Shown here: piece by piece, positions 1 through 7,718 of the stretch
Layout: each line of letters starts with the position of its first letter
How positions within the stretch are numbered: the first letter of the stretch is position 1
Assembly: GCA_016782495.1 (NCBI GenBank)
Contig: JADHYL010000002.1
Span: 1 to 30,507, forward strand
Direction of reading: 5' to 3'
DNA from: Candidatus Omnitrophota bacterium
GTDB lineage: Bacteria > Omnitrophota > Gorgyraeia > JABMRN01 > RBG-13-46-9
DNA: 30,507 nucleotides
Translations under genes and position numbers: made by a program
Notes under the pieces: generated by a model
What the model was told of the DNA's origin: nothing
The model's input: the letters and a program-made list of their open reading frames with translations, nothing else
Databases searched by the model: none

Positions 1-1
1 G

Positions 2-1081
2 AAAAAAGGCGAAGTTTTTACGGTTAATTTCCCTCAGCCGTTCCCTTCCGTCAGGGCCAAGAAAGCCTTCGCCAGCCTTAAAAGATTCTACAAAAATCCT
101 ATCATCGTTCCTGACGCGACCAACGAGTGGGAATCAGAAGCCACTTTTAATCCGGCCGCGCTGTATGATAACGGTAAAGTTCATTTGCTTTATAGGGCCG
201 TGGGAAGGGGCGGAATATCCTGCTTTGGCTACGCGTCCTCTAAAGACGGTTTCCATTTTGAGAAAACTCCTTCCGAGCCGGCCTACATACCCCGCAAGGA
301 TTTTGAAGGGGTACGCACAAAGCCCACGCAGATTACGGACCTTTATAAATCCGGCTGCGGATGGGGCGGTTGCGAGGACCCGAAACTCACGGCTATGGAA
401 GGCAAAATTTACTTAACATATGTAGCCTATAACGGTTATTCTCATCCCAGGATTGCTTTGAGTTCGATAGAGCACGATGATTTTCATAATAAAAAATGGA
501 ACTGGGAAGAACCGATTCTTATCTCCAGGCCAGACGTTATTAACAAAAGCGGTTGCTTATTGCCGGAGAAAATAAAAGGCAAATATGTTATTTTTCACAG
601 GGTTTTCCCGCACATTTTAATCGATTACAAGGACGATCTCAAATTTGACGATGGCAGGTGGCTCGAGGGAAAACATAGAATTACCACCCGACCCGGCATG
701 TGGGACTCGAGGAAAATAAGCGTGGGGGCGACACCCATAAAAACCGACACGGGATGGCTTGTTATCTATCACGCAATCGATGACAGAGATGACGGCCGTT
801 ACAAGGTAGGCGCGATGATACTGGCCCTGGAGGATCCCTCAAAGGTTCTTTTTAGGACAAGCAATCCCATACTTGAGCCCGAGGAGCATTACGAAAACGA
901 GGGAAAACCCGGCGTAGTTTACCCGTGCGGAGCCGTGGTGCTGAAAAATGAGCTTTTTGTCTATTACGGGGGCGGCGACCGAGTGACCTGCTGCGCGACA
1001 GCCCAACTGGATCAATTTATAAAGGGCGTCAAAAAAGATAAGCGCGTCAGCTATCAGTTAAAAAAGGTTGCTTATTTGTGA
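2..1081 (+). CDS. GH130-family glycoside phosphorylase/hydrolase, 5'-truncated
   Basis: The reading frame is open from base 2, so the start lies outside the window; 359 codons are visible. The product resembles GH130 enzymes, five-bladed beta-propellers that phosphorolyse or hydrolyse beta-mannosides, often beta-1,4- or beta-1,2-mannooligosaccharides. Family marks are the NPI(I/L)VP opening near residue 36, the ATFNPAA strand, the LLYRAVG strand, YASSKDG, and GGCEDPK with the expected catalytic Asp near visible residue 126. Later there are the MWDS and GWLVIYHAIDD strands and a terminal YYGGGD strand. About 30 residues of linker precede the module and resemble the linker between the two modules of the next gene, so a further GH130 module may lie upstream. 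The substrate cannot be read from the sequence. Family call is firm; exact activity is unknown. Confidence 0.85.
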   Translation, partial: KKGEVFTVNFPQPFPSVRAKKAFASLKRFYKNPIIVPDATNEWESEATFNPAALYDNGKVHLLYRAVGRGGISCFGYASSKDGFHFEKTPSEPAYIPRKDFEGVRTKPTQITDLYKSGCGWGGCEDPKLTAMEGKIYLTYVAYNGYSHPRIALSSIEHDDFHNKKWNWEEPILISRPDVINKSGCLLPEKIKGKYVIFHRVFPHILIDYKDDLKFDDGRWLEGKHRITTRPGMWDSRKISVGATPIKTDTGWLVIYHAIDDRDDGRYKVGAMILALEDPSKVLFRTSNPILEPEEHYENEGKPGVVYPCGAVVLKNELFVYYGGGDRVTCCATAQLDQFIKGVKKDKRVSYQLKKVAYL

Positions 1082-1113
1082 TAAAAACAAAGAGAGACTA
1101 CTTCATAAAATAG

Positions 1114-3030
1114 ATGTTTAGCGTTAAACGGTCAGCCGGTAACCCGATACTCGTTCCGGTCCAGGAAAACCCCTGGGAAACCTTCGCCACTTTCAACTGG
1201 TCTCCTGTTGTCAGCAGAAAAGATCCCAAAACTATTCACTGTGTATATAGGGCTATGTCCGAAGCTTATTTGATACCGGCGCAGAAACTGCGCCTTTCCT
1301 CGATCGGGTACGCGTCAAGCAAAGACGGCGTTCATTACACGAATAGGATCCAGCTTATAAAACCCGAACTTGAATGGGAGCAGTATGGTTGCGAAGATCC
1401 CCGCATCACCGAGCTAAATGGCAAGTATTATATTTTTTATACGGCCTTGTCCGTCTTTCCCTTCACGCACGAAGGCATTAAAGTAGCCTGCGCCATAACC
1501 AGGGATTTCAAAACAATCGAAGAAAAGCATCTTGTCACGCCGTTCAACGCTAAAGCGATGGCCCTATTTCCCTCAAAGATTAACGGCAAAATGACAGCCA
1601 TACTCACGGTAAATACAGACAACGTCAAGCGAAGGGCAAAAATCGCCTTGGCTCAGTTCGACAAGGAAGATGACATATGGAATTCGGTCTACTGGGGAAA
1701 CTGGTACAGGAATTTAGACAGGCACGTGCTTAGTGTCAGGCGGACAAGCTCGGATCATGTAGAGGTCGGCTCAGTTCCGGTAAAAACCAAAAAAGGGTGG
1801 CTTCTTATTTACGCCCATATCCAGGATTACACGAACGAGAATAGAAGTTTTGGCATAGAGGCCCTGCTTCTGGATTTAAAAAATCCCGCGAAAATCATAG
1901 GAAAAACGAGACATCCCATACTGGTTCCCGAAGAAACCTATGAAAAATACGGGCAGATCCCCAATGTAATATTTCCTTCCGGGGCGCTCATCCGGAATAA
2001 AAAACTCTGGATTTTCTACGGCGCTACGGATACTACCTCGTGCGTGGCCGAGGTGGAACTGGAAAATTTACTCCGAAGCATGCAACCACCCGCAAAGCGC
2101 AAGTGCGTCAAGAGATACAAGAAAAACCCGATTATCGCGCCCATCGCGAAACACGCATGGGAAAGAAAAGCGACTTTTAATCCTGCGGCAATCGAGCTGG
2201 ACGGTAAAATCCATATCATATACAGGGCGATGTCGGATGACAACACCTCAACCATGGGTTACGCCTCAAGCAAGGACGGCCTTACGGTCGACAAACGCCT
2301 GCCCAAGCCGATCTACGTGCCCCGCGAAGAATTTGAATCAAAAAAAGTGCCCGACGGCAATTCGGGCTGCGAGGATCCGCGGATTGTCCGGCTGGGCGAT
2401 TTGCTATACATGTGCTACACCGCCTACAACGGCGTCGAATCGCCGCAGGTGGCGCTTTCGACAATTTCGGTGGATGATTTCCTCAAGAAAAATTGGAACT
2501 GGTCGAAACCCATTCTGATTACGCCGCCCGGCATTGACGATAAAGACGCGTGTATCTTTCCCGAGAAGATAAATGACCAGTACCTGATCATTCACCGAAT
2601 CCAGAGTCAGATATGCGTGGATTACGCCAGCTTTATAATTACGGCCACAGAAGAAGTGACGAAGGGCATACGGATTATGGGCCCACGGTACGGAATGTGG
2701 GACAGCGCTAAAATCGGCCTGGCGGGCCCGCCGATTAAAACAAAAGCGGGCTGGATATTGTTTTACCACGGGGTTGGCGAGGATCGTTATTATCGTTTGG
2801 GAGCGGCGCTACTTGATCTTAAAAATCCTGTAATTATCCACGCGCGCACGAATGAGGCAATCCTGGAACCGGAAAAAGTCTACGAAAAAGAAGGGCAGGT
2901 TCCGAATGTCGTGTTTCCGTGCGGGCATGTTCTTCGCGGGGATACTATCTATCATTATTACGGCGGAGCAGATTCAGTGGTTGCGGTTGCGACAATGAAA
3001 CTCTCAGACTTACTCGCGATGCTGACCTGA
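1114..3030 (+). CDS. Tandem double-module GH130-family protein
   Basis: The 638-residue protein contains two complete GH130 modules, roughly residues 1-325 and 330-638; normal family members have one, about 300-400 residues. Each begins with an NP-I-x-x-P strand and carries the catalytic-site motif: GCEDPR with Asp95 in module 1 and GCEDPR with Asp421 in module 2. Module 2 keeps the canonical ATFNPAA and IIYRAMS strands, whereas module 1 has ATFNWSPVV, so module 1 is the more diverged copy. No signal peptide is seen, so it is probably cytoplasmic. An in-frame TAG directly precedes the ATG, which fixes the earliest start; only a weak purine-rich stretch (GAGAGA) lies upstream. The gene follows the truncated GH130 gene by 32 bases and probably shares its transcript. 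Activity could be phosphorolysis of mannosides, but the substrate is not deducible. Confidence 0.85.
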   Translation: MFSVKRSAGNPILVPVQENPWETFATFNWSPVVSRKDPKTIHCVYRAMSEAYLIPAQKLRLSSIGYASSKDGVHYTNRIQLIKPELEWEQYGCEDPRITELNGKYYIFYTALSVFPFTHEGIKVACAITRDFKTIEEKHLVTPFNAKAMALFPSKINGKMTAILTVNTDNVKRRAKIALAQFDKEDDIWNSVYWGNWYRNLDRHVLSVRRTSSDHVEVGSVPVKTKKGWLLIYAHIQDYTNENRSFGIEALLLDLKNPAKIIGKTRHPILVPEETYEKYGQIPNVIFPSGALIRNKKLWIFYGATDTTSCVAEVELENLLRSMQPPAKRKCVKRYKKNPIIAPIAKHAWERKATFNPAAIELDGKIHIIYRAMSDDNTSTMGYASSKDGLTVDKRLPKPIYVPREEFESKKVPDGNSGCEDPRIVRLGDLLYMCYTAYNGVESPQVALSTISVDDFLKKNWNWSKPILITPPGIDDKDACIFPEKINDQYLIIHRIQSQICVDYASFIITATEEVTKGIRIMGPRYGMWDSAKIGLAGPPIKTKAGWILFYHGVGEDRYYRLGAALLDLKNPVIIHARTNEAILEPEKVYEKEGQVPNVVFPCGHVLRGDTIYHYYGGADSVVAVATMKLSDLLAMLT

Positions 3031-3050
3031 CCATCCTTTAAAAAAATACC

Positions 3051-4043
3051 ATGGAGATATTTGATTTCGGCGTCGGATTCCCCGCCATAGATAAGGGGAA
3101 TGATTTTTTTATCAATTGCCTCAGAGCGGAGTGCGACGCGCGCGGCATGAAATTCATTTTTATCGACGCTACATCGCTCGATAGCCTCACCGCCGGGATT
3201 AAAAACGGCAGTTTTAAACTAAAATTTTACCTCGATATGGCCTCCGAGACGTTTGTTTCCGGGGACCCCTACCTTAAATTCAACTATCTCCTCAAAGATG
3301 CCGGCACAAGGATAGTGGCTGACCCTGATGATGTGAAGACAGCGGCGGATAAGTCAATAACCCATTTTGATCTGATGCGGGCCGGTATTTCTGTGCCTTT
3401 TACGGTAATTATAGGAAGCGGCGAGCCGCCAAGGGAGTTTACCGATGAGGAAAAAGAAAAATTGGGCCATCTCATTGTCGTAAAGCCCGCGTTAGGCTAC
3501 GGGCAGCGCGGCGTGAAAATTACCACCTATGAGGCGATGCGCGAGGCGATCGTTGAAGCGCGCAAAGTAAATATGGGAGATACCGTTCTCGTGCAGGAAT
3601 TCATCGAGCCCAAGGAAATAGAAGGGCACCCCGCGTGGTTTCGCCTGTTTAATACATTCGGGGAGATTACCCCGTGCTGGTGGAATAACAATACCCACAC
3701 ATATCGTAAGGTTACCCTGCGGGAAGTGTACGAGCATAAGCTGCTTCCTATGATACGGATTACAACCGAAATCGCCCGGATTACGCGCATTGAATGGTTT
3801 TCCTGCGAGGTAGCGATAAATAAAAAGAATAATGAATTCGTAGCCATTGATTACATGAACGACCAGTGCTGGGTTAATCCGCAATCCAAATCCGCCGACG
3901 GTATCCCTGACGATGTTATCGCCCATATTGCCAAGCGAATCGTGGAAAAAGCGCGTGATTACATAAACCGCTATTCCGCTACGCAACAAAAAGTGCATTT
4001 TGTTGCAAAAAATGTAAAAATATTCTTAGCAATGGACAGGTAA
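3051..4043 (+). CDS. ATP-grasp domain protein (RimK/glutathione synthetase-like)
   Basis: The 330-residue protein looks like an ATP-grasp ligase, enzymes that join a carboxylate to an amine or thiol through an acyl phosphate. Residues 1-90 form a pre-ATP-grasp region. The ATP-binding core includes LIVVKPALGYGQRGVKI, a Lys followed by a Gly-rich loop, near residues 142-160, and VLVQEFIEP near residues 180-190. The C-terminal part ends in EFVAIDYMNDQCWVNP, placed like the metal-binding acid and Asn of the family. No membrane segment or signal is seen. It lies 20 bases after the GH130 gene and probably belongs to that operon, which hints at a role in making or modifying a glycoconjugate or peptide. 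The start has no clear ribosome-binding site. The family is likely; the substrate is unknown. Confidence 0.7.
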   Translation: MEIFDFGVGFPAIDKGNDFFINCLRAECDARGMKFIFIDATSLDSLTAGIKNGSFKLKFYLDMASETFVSGDPYLKFNYLLKDAGTRIVADPDDVKTAADKSITHFDLMRAGISVPFTVIIGSGEPPREFTDEEKEKLGHLIVVKPALGYGQRGVKITTYEAMREAIVEARKVNMGDTVLVQEFIEPKEIEGHPAWFRLFNTFGEITPCWWNNNTHTYRKVTLREVYEHKLLPMIRITTEIARITRIEWFSCEVAINKKNNEFVAIDYMNDQCWVNPQSKSADGIPDDVIAHIAKRIVEKARDYINRYSATQQKVHFVAKNVKIFLAMDR

Positions 4044-4120
4044 TCCATAGCCGAAGACGTTGCCGGAGCCGAATATAACACCGGTTCGGATTCACACAGG
4101 AGACTGTTTCGCAAAACTCG

Positions 4121-4156
4121 AACCGCCTCAAGATAAACCTTGAGGCGGTTTTGTTT
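4121..4156 (+). terminator. Intrinsic terminator after the ATP-grasp gene, fused to a promoter
   Basis: A perfect 12-bp stem (AACCGCCTCAAG at 4121-4132, pairing with 4139-4150) encloses a 6-base loop and runs into TTGTTTT. The right arm also supplies the TTGAGG -35 box of the following promoter, so terminator and promoter overlap physically. Confidence 0.75.
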
Positions 4157-4168
4157 TGGGCGTATAAT
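4140..4168 (+). promoter_or_regulatory. Sigma70-type promoter, copy 1 of a repeated cassette
   Basis: TTGAGG (4140-4145), a 17-base spacer and TATAAT (4163-4168). The sequence between the boxes closely resembles those at 6026 and 7719. Expected transcription start is near 4175, downstream of the TTG that opens the longest reading frame here, so that TTG is not the start codon. Confidence 0.75.
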
Positions 4169-4210
4169 AAGAAAAACTTCCGAAGATCCAAAAGGAAAAA
4201 GGAGGAACAC

Positions 4211-4486
4211 ATAAAGATTGCCGTGTTTTTATTAATCTTGTGCGTCGTAGCACAAATACCGGGTCCATTCCTGCGCGCCGAGGACATCCCCGAGGATAAG
4301 CTTATGTATACAGGAATAGACGACAGCGGTCTGGAAAAAGAGGCTGCGAGCCTTGGCATACCGGCCGGCAATACAGCGAAATATGTAACCGGTATGAAAA
4401 ACCTAAACCAGAACTACCAGGATGGCGACCTCACCTGGGTGGAATACATCATGGCGAAAAGGAATTTTATCGAAAATCTAAAGTAA
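4211..4486 (+). CDS. Small exported protein with SHOCT-like C-terminus (apparent ATA start)
   Basis: The frame has no ATG before its signal sequence. GGAGG at 4201-4205 lies five bases before ATA AAG ATT GCC GTG, and starting at ATA gives a clean signal peptide (KIAVFLLILCVVAQIPGPFLRAED, cleavage probably after RA). A start at ATT 4217 or GTG 4223 is possible but worse spaced. The mature part of about 68 residues ends in NLNQNYQDGDLTWVEYIMAKRNF, which resembles the short C-terminal SHOCT motif (a Leu-rich helix, a Gly/Asp turn, T-x-x-E-Y/F and K-x-x-I/L). The promoter at 4140 serves it. The product is probably periplasmic; its function is unknown. A frame-preserving loss of the original ATG is an alternative to a true ATA start. 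Confidence 0.6.
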   Translation: MKIAVFLLILCVVAQIPGPFLRAEDIPEDKLMYTGIDDSGLEKEAASLGIPAGNTAKYVTGMKNLNQNYQDGDLTWVEYIMAKRNFIENLK

Positions 4487-4488
4487 AA

Positions 4489-4660
4489 GGGACGTGCCTG
4501 GCGGCGATCTTAGGCCTGTCCCAGAATCAAACTCTGGGGCGTCCCCTAAACTAAATACTCCGGTTAAGTGCCTATAGGGGACAGGCCAGGGTTACAGTTG
4601 GGGACAGGCGAGGGTTTGCGAAATGCCCCGTCCTTTAGTCATATGTGCTCATTGAAGGAG
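4489..4660. repeat. Degenerate GGGACAGGC-type palindromic repeat cluster
   Basis: The gap between two genes is filled with short inverted and direct motifs: GGGACGTGCCT at 4489, GGCCTGTCCC (4513-4522) pairing with GGGACAGGCC (4578-4587), the self-palindromic GGGGCGTCCCC near 4537, and a third GGGACAGGC near 4601. The same words occur in the palindromes at 23183-23338 and 21058-21108. It looks like a decayed copy of a dispersed non-coding element. Confidence 0.7.
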
Positions 4661-4670
4661 GTGAAAAAAA

Positions 4671-4949
4671 ATGGCAAAATTTTTAATGCTAGGGAAGTAC
4701 TCGATTGAAGCAACGAAGGGCATATCATCGGACCGCACTGAAAAGGGAGTGGAGGTCATAGAGAAATCCGGCGGTAAAGTTGATTCAATCTATGCATTGA
4801 TGGGCCGTTACGACCTGGCGATAATGGCGGATTTTCAGGATGTCGCCAAAGCAATGAAAGCTTCAGTTGCGCTTGCAAAATTGACCGGTATAGGATTTAC
4901 CACCTTGCCCGCTATCAGCGTAGAAGAATTTGACAAGATTGCGGGGTAA
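4671..4949 (+). CDS. GYD domain protein
   Basis: The 92-residue protein resembles the GYD family (PF08734), small ferredoxin-fold alpha/beta proteins named for a Gly-Tyr-Asp motif. Here the motif is represented by GRYDLAIMADF near residues 45-55, preceded by a GGKVDSIYALM strand, with a C-terminal TGIGFTTLPAISVEEF strand. The start is well fixed by GGAGGTG seven bases before ATG. No signal or membrane segment is visible, so it is cytoplasmic. The biochemical role of the family is not established; such proteins often neighbour stress-related genes. The beta-repeat protein starts 14 bases after its stop, suggesting co-transcription. Confidence 0.8.
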   Translation: MAKFLMLGKYSIEATKGISSDRTEKGVEVIEKSGGKVDSIYALMGRYDLAIMADFQDVAKAMKASVALAKLTGIGFTTLPAISVEEFDKIAG

Positions 4950-4963
4950 AGGTATAAAAATAA

Positions 4964-6016
4964 ATGCAAAAGGTACGCTACGAACTCGATCCGCATAATA
5001 GGCTCGTGCTCAGATCCGGCAAGAAAAGCGACCTACTCAAGTTTCGGAAGGTCCTGGACGGCAGGTTTAAAGCGGATAAAAATAACGAGCTGTCCTACCA
5101 CATAAAGGCGCCGCTTGATGATAAGGAGAACACCCCGTACCATCCGGCACTTCGTGCCTCAGGTACGGGGCAGGTTCCACACCAGGTAAAGCTACGAGGC
5201 AAGTGGTCCTTAACCGATACCCACGATTTACGCCTTATATTGGATAAATGGGGCCGCGAGACATTCGGAGACGAGATAACGCTGCAGGGCGAGATATTAG
5301 ACGTAAATAAAAATTCCCTCCTTTTTGCCGTTACCACAACTACAAAAGAAAATACAAAATCAACGTATATCTTGAATCTCGGTGGTTCGTGGAAGGTAGA
5401 CGAACATAACCGCTTATCCTTTCGTGTCAGGAAGGAAAAAGGCAGCCATGATATTTTAACCTTTAACGGCGTGTGGGAAATTAACAAAAATCACCAGGTT
5501 GTTTATCAATATGAGAAGGCCCGGCTTATAAGAAAAAAGAGGAAAACGCATACGCTGGCATTCAAAGGCTATTGGGATATAAAAGAGAAGCTTCGCATAT
5601 CCTATATATTAAGCAAAGATGACGATTCCGCGTTTCACTTTAAAGCCGGCGGCGGCATTTTTCAGGGAAACTATATAAAATATGAAGTAGGGATAGGACT
5701 GACCGGTAAGGCAAGACCAGCAAAGCGAACTATCACTCTATTCGGCACGTGGAGAGTAAAAAAGAACGTAGGGTTGATATTCGAGATAGAATACGAAAAC
5801 AAAAAAATGCATGAAATAGTTTTCGGAGCGGAGGCAAGGCTTACAGGTAAAGACACGGTGTTGTTTAAGCTTAAAAACGACATCGAAAACAAAGATATAG
5901 GTATAGACGTAAAGCTATCCCATAAAATCCTGAAAGGCGACGGCGAGGCCTTTATCCGCGCCCTTAAGTCAAACCGAGAATCAGCCATTTACGCCGGCGC
6001 GGCGTGCAGATGGTGA
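4964..6016 (+). CDS. Beta-strand repeat protein of unknown function
   Basis: The 350-residue product consists of repeating amphipathic strand pairs of the type L-x-x-x-G-x-W followed by N/H-x-L-x-Y/F, for example GKWSLTDTHDLRLIL, GSWKVDEHNRLSFRV, GVWEINKNHQVVYQY, GYWDIKEKLRISYIL and GTWRVKKNVGLIFEI, spaced about 40-50 residues. No N-terminal signal peptide or hydrophobic helix is seen. It is rich in Lys and charged residues and ends in an aromatic residue (ACRW), a common ending of outer-membrane beta-barrels, but without a signal that is weak evidence. It may be a solenoid or open barrel. The start has no strong ribosome-binding site (AAAGG about 15 bases upstream). A palindromic element is embedded in frame at 5133-5170, adding the segment around residues 57-69. 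I do not recognise a named family. Confidence 0.65.
   Translation: MQKVRYELDPHNRLVLRSGKKSDLLKFRKVLDGRFKADKNNELSYHIKAPLDDKENTPYHPALRASGTGQVPHQVKLRGKWSLTDTHDLRLILDKWGRETFGDEITLQGEILDVNKNSLLFAVTTTTKENTKSTYILNLGGSWKVDEHNRLSFRVRKEKGSHDILTFNGVWEINKNHQVVYQYEKARLIRKKRKTHTLAFKGYWDIKEKLRISYILSKDDDSAFHFKAGGGIFQGNYIKYEVGIGLTGKARPAKRTITLFGTWRVKKNVGLIFEIEYENKKMHEIVFGAEARLTGKDTVLFKLKNDIENKDIGIDVKLSHKILKGDGEAFIRALKSNRESAIYAGAACRW
5133..5170. repeat. Palindromic repeat inserted in frame within a coding region
   Basis: CCCCGTACC (5133-5141) pairs perfectly with GGTACGGGG (5162-5170), and inside lies a second hairpin, GGCAC-TTC-GTGCC (5146-5158). The reading frame continues through it, producing a Pro/Gly/Ser-rich stretch (TPYHPALRASGTGQ) that breaks the strand repeat pattern. 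It resembles a REP-type mobile palindrome tolerated in a loop. Confidence 0.75.
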
Positions 6017-6025
6017 AAGTTTACC

Positions 6026-6054
6026 TTGAGACGTGTTTGTTTTGGGGGTATAAT
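6026..6054 (+). promoter_or_regulatory. Sigma70-type promoter, copy 2 of a repeated cassette, driving lemA
   Basis: TTGAGA (6026-6031), 17-base spacer with GTTTGTTTT, TATAAT (6049-6054). It begins ten bases after the stop of the beta-repeat gene and lies 41 bases before the lemA ATG, so lemA starts a new transcript. Confidence 0.8.
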
Positions 6055-6094
6055 TTGATTGCGATATGAATGAAAAAACCAAGGAGGTGGCAAA

Positions 6095-6652
6095 ATGTTA
6101 ATACCGATTATTGTTCTTGTAATAGTTATCCTTATCCCTGTTTTTCTTTATAATGCCCTCGTAGGAAAGAAAAATCAGGTTAACAATGTGTTCGCGAGCA
6201 TAGACGCCCTGCTCAAGAAAAGGTATGATCTCATCCCCAACCTTATTTCAACGGTGAAAAATTACATGGAGCACGAAAGGGGAACTCTTACGGAAATAAC
6301 CGAAATGCGGGCCAAGGCCCTTTCCGGCGGCATCTCCGATGACGACAAAGTCCAGATTGACAATAAGATATCGAAGGCGCTGGGCGGGATAATGGTCGCG
6401 GTCGAAAATTATCCGAACCTCAAGGCCAACGAGAATTTTCTGCAGCTCCAGGCCTCTCTTAACGAAATCGAGGAACAGATATCGGCGGCGAGGCGCGCAT
6501 ACAACGCGGCCGTAACCGATTACAATAACGCAATAGAGATGTTCCCGACAAACGTAGTGGCATCCGTGATGGGATACAAAAGTAAAACGCTTTTTGAGAT
6601 AAGCGGAAAAGAACGCGAGAACGTTAACGCGGGGAAGCTCTTTAAAGGTTAG
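6095..6652 (+). CDS. lemA: LemA family protein
   Basis: The 185-residue product matches LemA proteins (PF04011): a single N-terminal membrane segment (LIPIIVLVIVILIPVFLYNALV, residues 2-23), then a long helical domain with the family signature NNVFASIDALLKKRYDLIPNLISTVKNYMEHE near residues 30-60, the AARRAYNAAVTDYNN segment near 130-145, and a terminal F-P-T-N-V-V-A motif. Its orientation is typically N-out with the coiled helical part in the periplasm or cytoplasm, and its biochemical function is unclear. The start is fixed by AAGGAGGTGG seven bases upstream. It is followed after 23 bases by a DUF3137 gene, a recurrent LemA partner. Confidence 0.93.
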   Translation: MLIPIIVLVIVILIPVFLYNALVGKKNQVNNVFASIDALLKKRYDLIPNLISTVKNYMEHERGTLTEITEMRAKALSGGISDDDKVQIDNKISKALGGIMVAVENYPNLKANENFLQLQASLNEIEEQISAARRAYNAAVTDYNNAIEMFPTNVVASVMGYKSKTLFEISGKERENVNAGKLFKG

Positions 6653-6675
6653 CCCGCCGAATTGCATAAGAAAAC

Positions 6676-7644
6676 ATGGCGAAAACCACGGAAGATTTAA
6701 GACGATTTTACGATAGCGAATTGGCACCCGATCTTAATGTCCTCGAAGAGGCGAGAAAGAAAATCGCCGGAAAGCTCGTCCTCATAGGAGCGCTCATCGC
6801 CTTGGTTTTCGCGGTTTCGTCCGTGCTCTATTATACTTTTACGGTAAATAATGACGTTAGATTTTATCTCTTTGCCATCTTCGGCTCTGTCGCCCTCTGG
6901 CTATTCGTATTAAAAGCGCTTACCAGAAACTATGTCTCGGATTTCAAATCAAAGATTATCCATAGGATCGTAGGTTTTATCGCCGCCAATCTTAATTACG
7001 AGAAAGAGAACTATGTCTCTCAGGTGGATTTTATAAACTGCGGGATATTCAGAAAAAAACCGGACCGATATAAGGGAGATGACCGTGTTACCGGAACGAT
7101 CGACTCGACCGGGCTGGAGTTCTCGGAAATCCACGCTGAATACGTGACAAGGGACAGTAAGGGCCGAACGAATTATCACACCATATTTAAAGGGCTTTTT
7201 TTCATAGCGGATTTCAATAAGAGTTTTTCAGGGAAAACATTTATCCTGCCCGATGCGACGGAATGGCTTTTAGGCGAGTTCGGTTCGATGTTGCAATCCC
7301 TAAATAAGGGGCGCGGCGAACTCATAAAACTGGAAGACCCGGAGTTCGAGAAGCTCTTCGTGGTTTACGGCGATGACCAGGTCGAGGCCAGGTACATCCT
7401 TTCCACCAGCCTCATGAAAAGAATCGTAGATTTTAAAAACAAGAGTAACAAAGTCCTGCATATTTCCTTCGTGGGGTCAAAAATATTTATTGCGATCTCA
7501 TATTCGAAAGACCTCTTTGAGCCGCGGATATTCCAGACGCTATTGGATTTTAAGCCCGTTCTGGAATACTATGAGGACCTTGAGCTCGCCATAGGTATCG
7601 TGGAGGACCTCAATCTTAACCTGCGCATCTGGAGCAAACGATAG
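6676..7644 (+). CDS. DUF3137 family membrane protein, LemA partner
   Basis: The 322-residue protein has a charged N-terminal helix, two membrane segments (about residues 31-55, LVLIGALIALVFAVSSVLYY, and 60-78, FYLFAIFGSVALWLFVLKAL), and a soluble C-terminal domain with FKGLFFIADFNKSF and a late GSKIFIAI strand. These are marks of the DUF3137 family (PF11335), which commonly sits beside lemA. The DUF3137 and LemA proteins are presumed to act together at the membrane, but no activity is proven. No strong Shine-Dalgarno is visible; translational coupling to lemA is likely given the 23-base gap. Confidence 0.85.
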   Translation: MAKTTEDLRRFYDSELAPDLNVLEEARKKIAGKLVLIGALIALVFAVSSVLYYTFTVNNDVRFYLFAIFGSVALWLFVLKALTRNYVSDFKSKIIHRIVGFIAANLNYEKENYVSQVDFINCGIFRKKPDRYKGDDRVTGTIDSTGLEFSEIHAEYVTRDSKGRTNYHTIFKGLFFIADFNKSFSGKTFILPDATEWLLGEFGSMLQSLNKGRGELIKLEDPEFEKLFVVYGDDQVEARYILSTSLMKRIVDFKNKSNKVLHISFVGSKIFIAISYSKDLFEPRIFQTLLDFKPVLEYYEDLELAIGIVEDLNLNLRIWSKR

Positions 7645-7718
7645 GCATTATAAAGCATTTGCGCAAAGGCGCTATTATTTTTGGCCGTCAGAAATCCCGA
7701 ACCCACCCCAAGTTTTCC

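Noticed and set aside
3492..3998. 168-codon minus-strand frame opposite the ATP-grasp gene
   Set aside because: The plus-strand frame has clear ATP-grasp motifs and continuous conservation-like features; the antisense frame has none.
4044..4120. Possible tRNA-like piece after the ATP-grasp gene (GGTTCGGATTC)
   Set aside because: No cloverleaf with acceptor and anticodon stems could be built around it.
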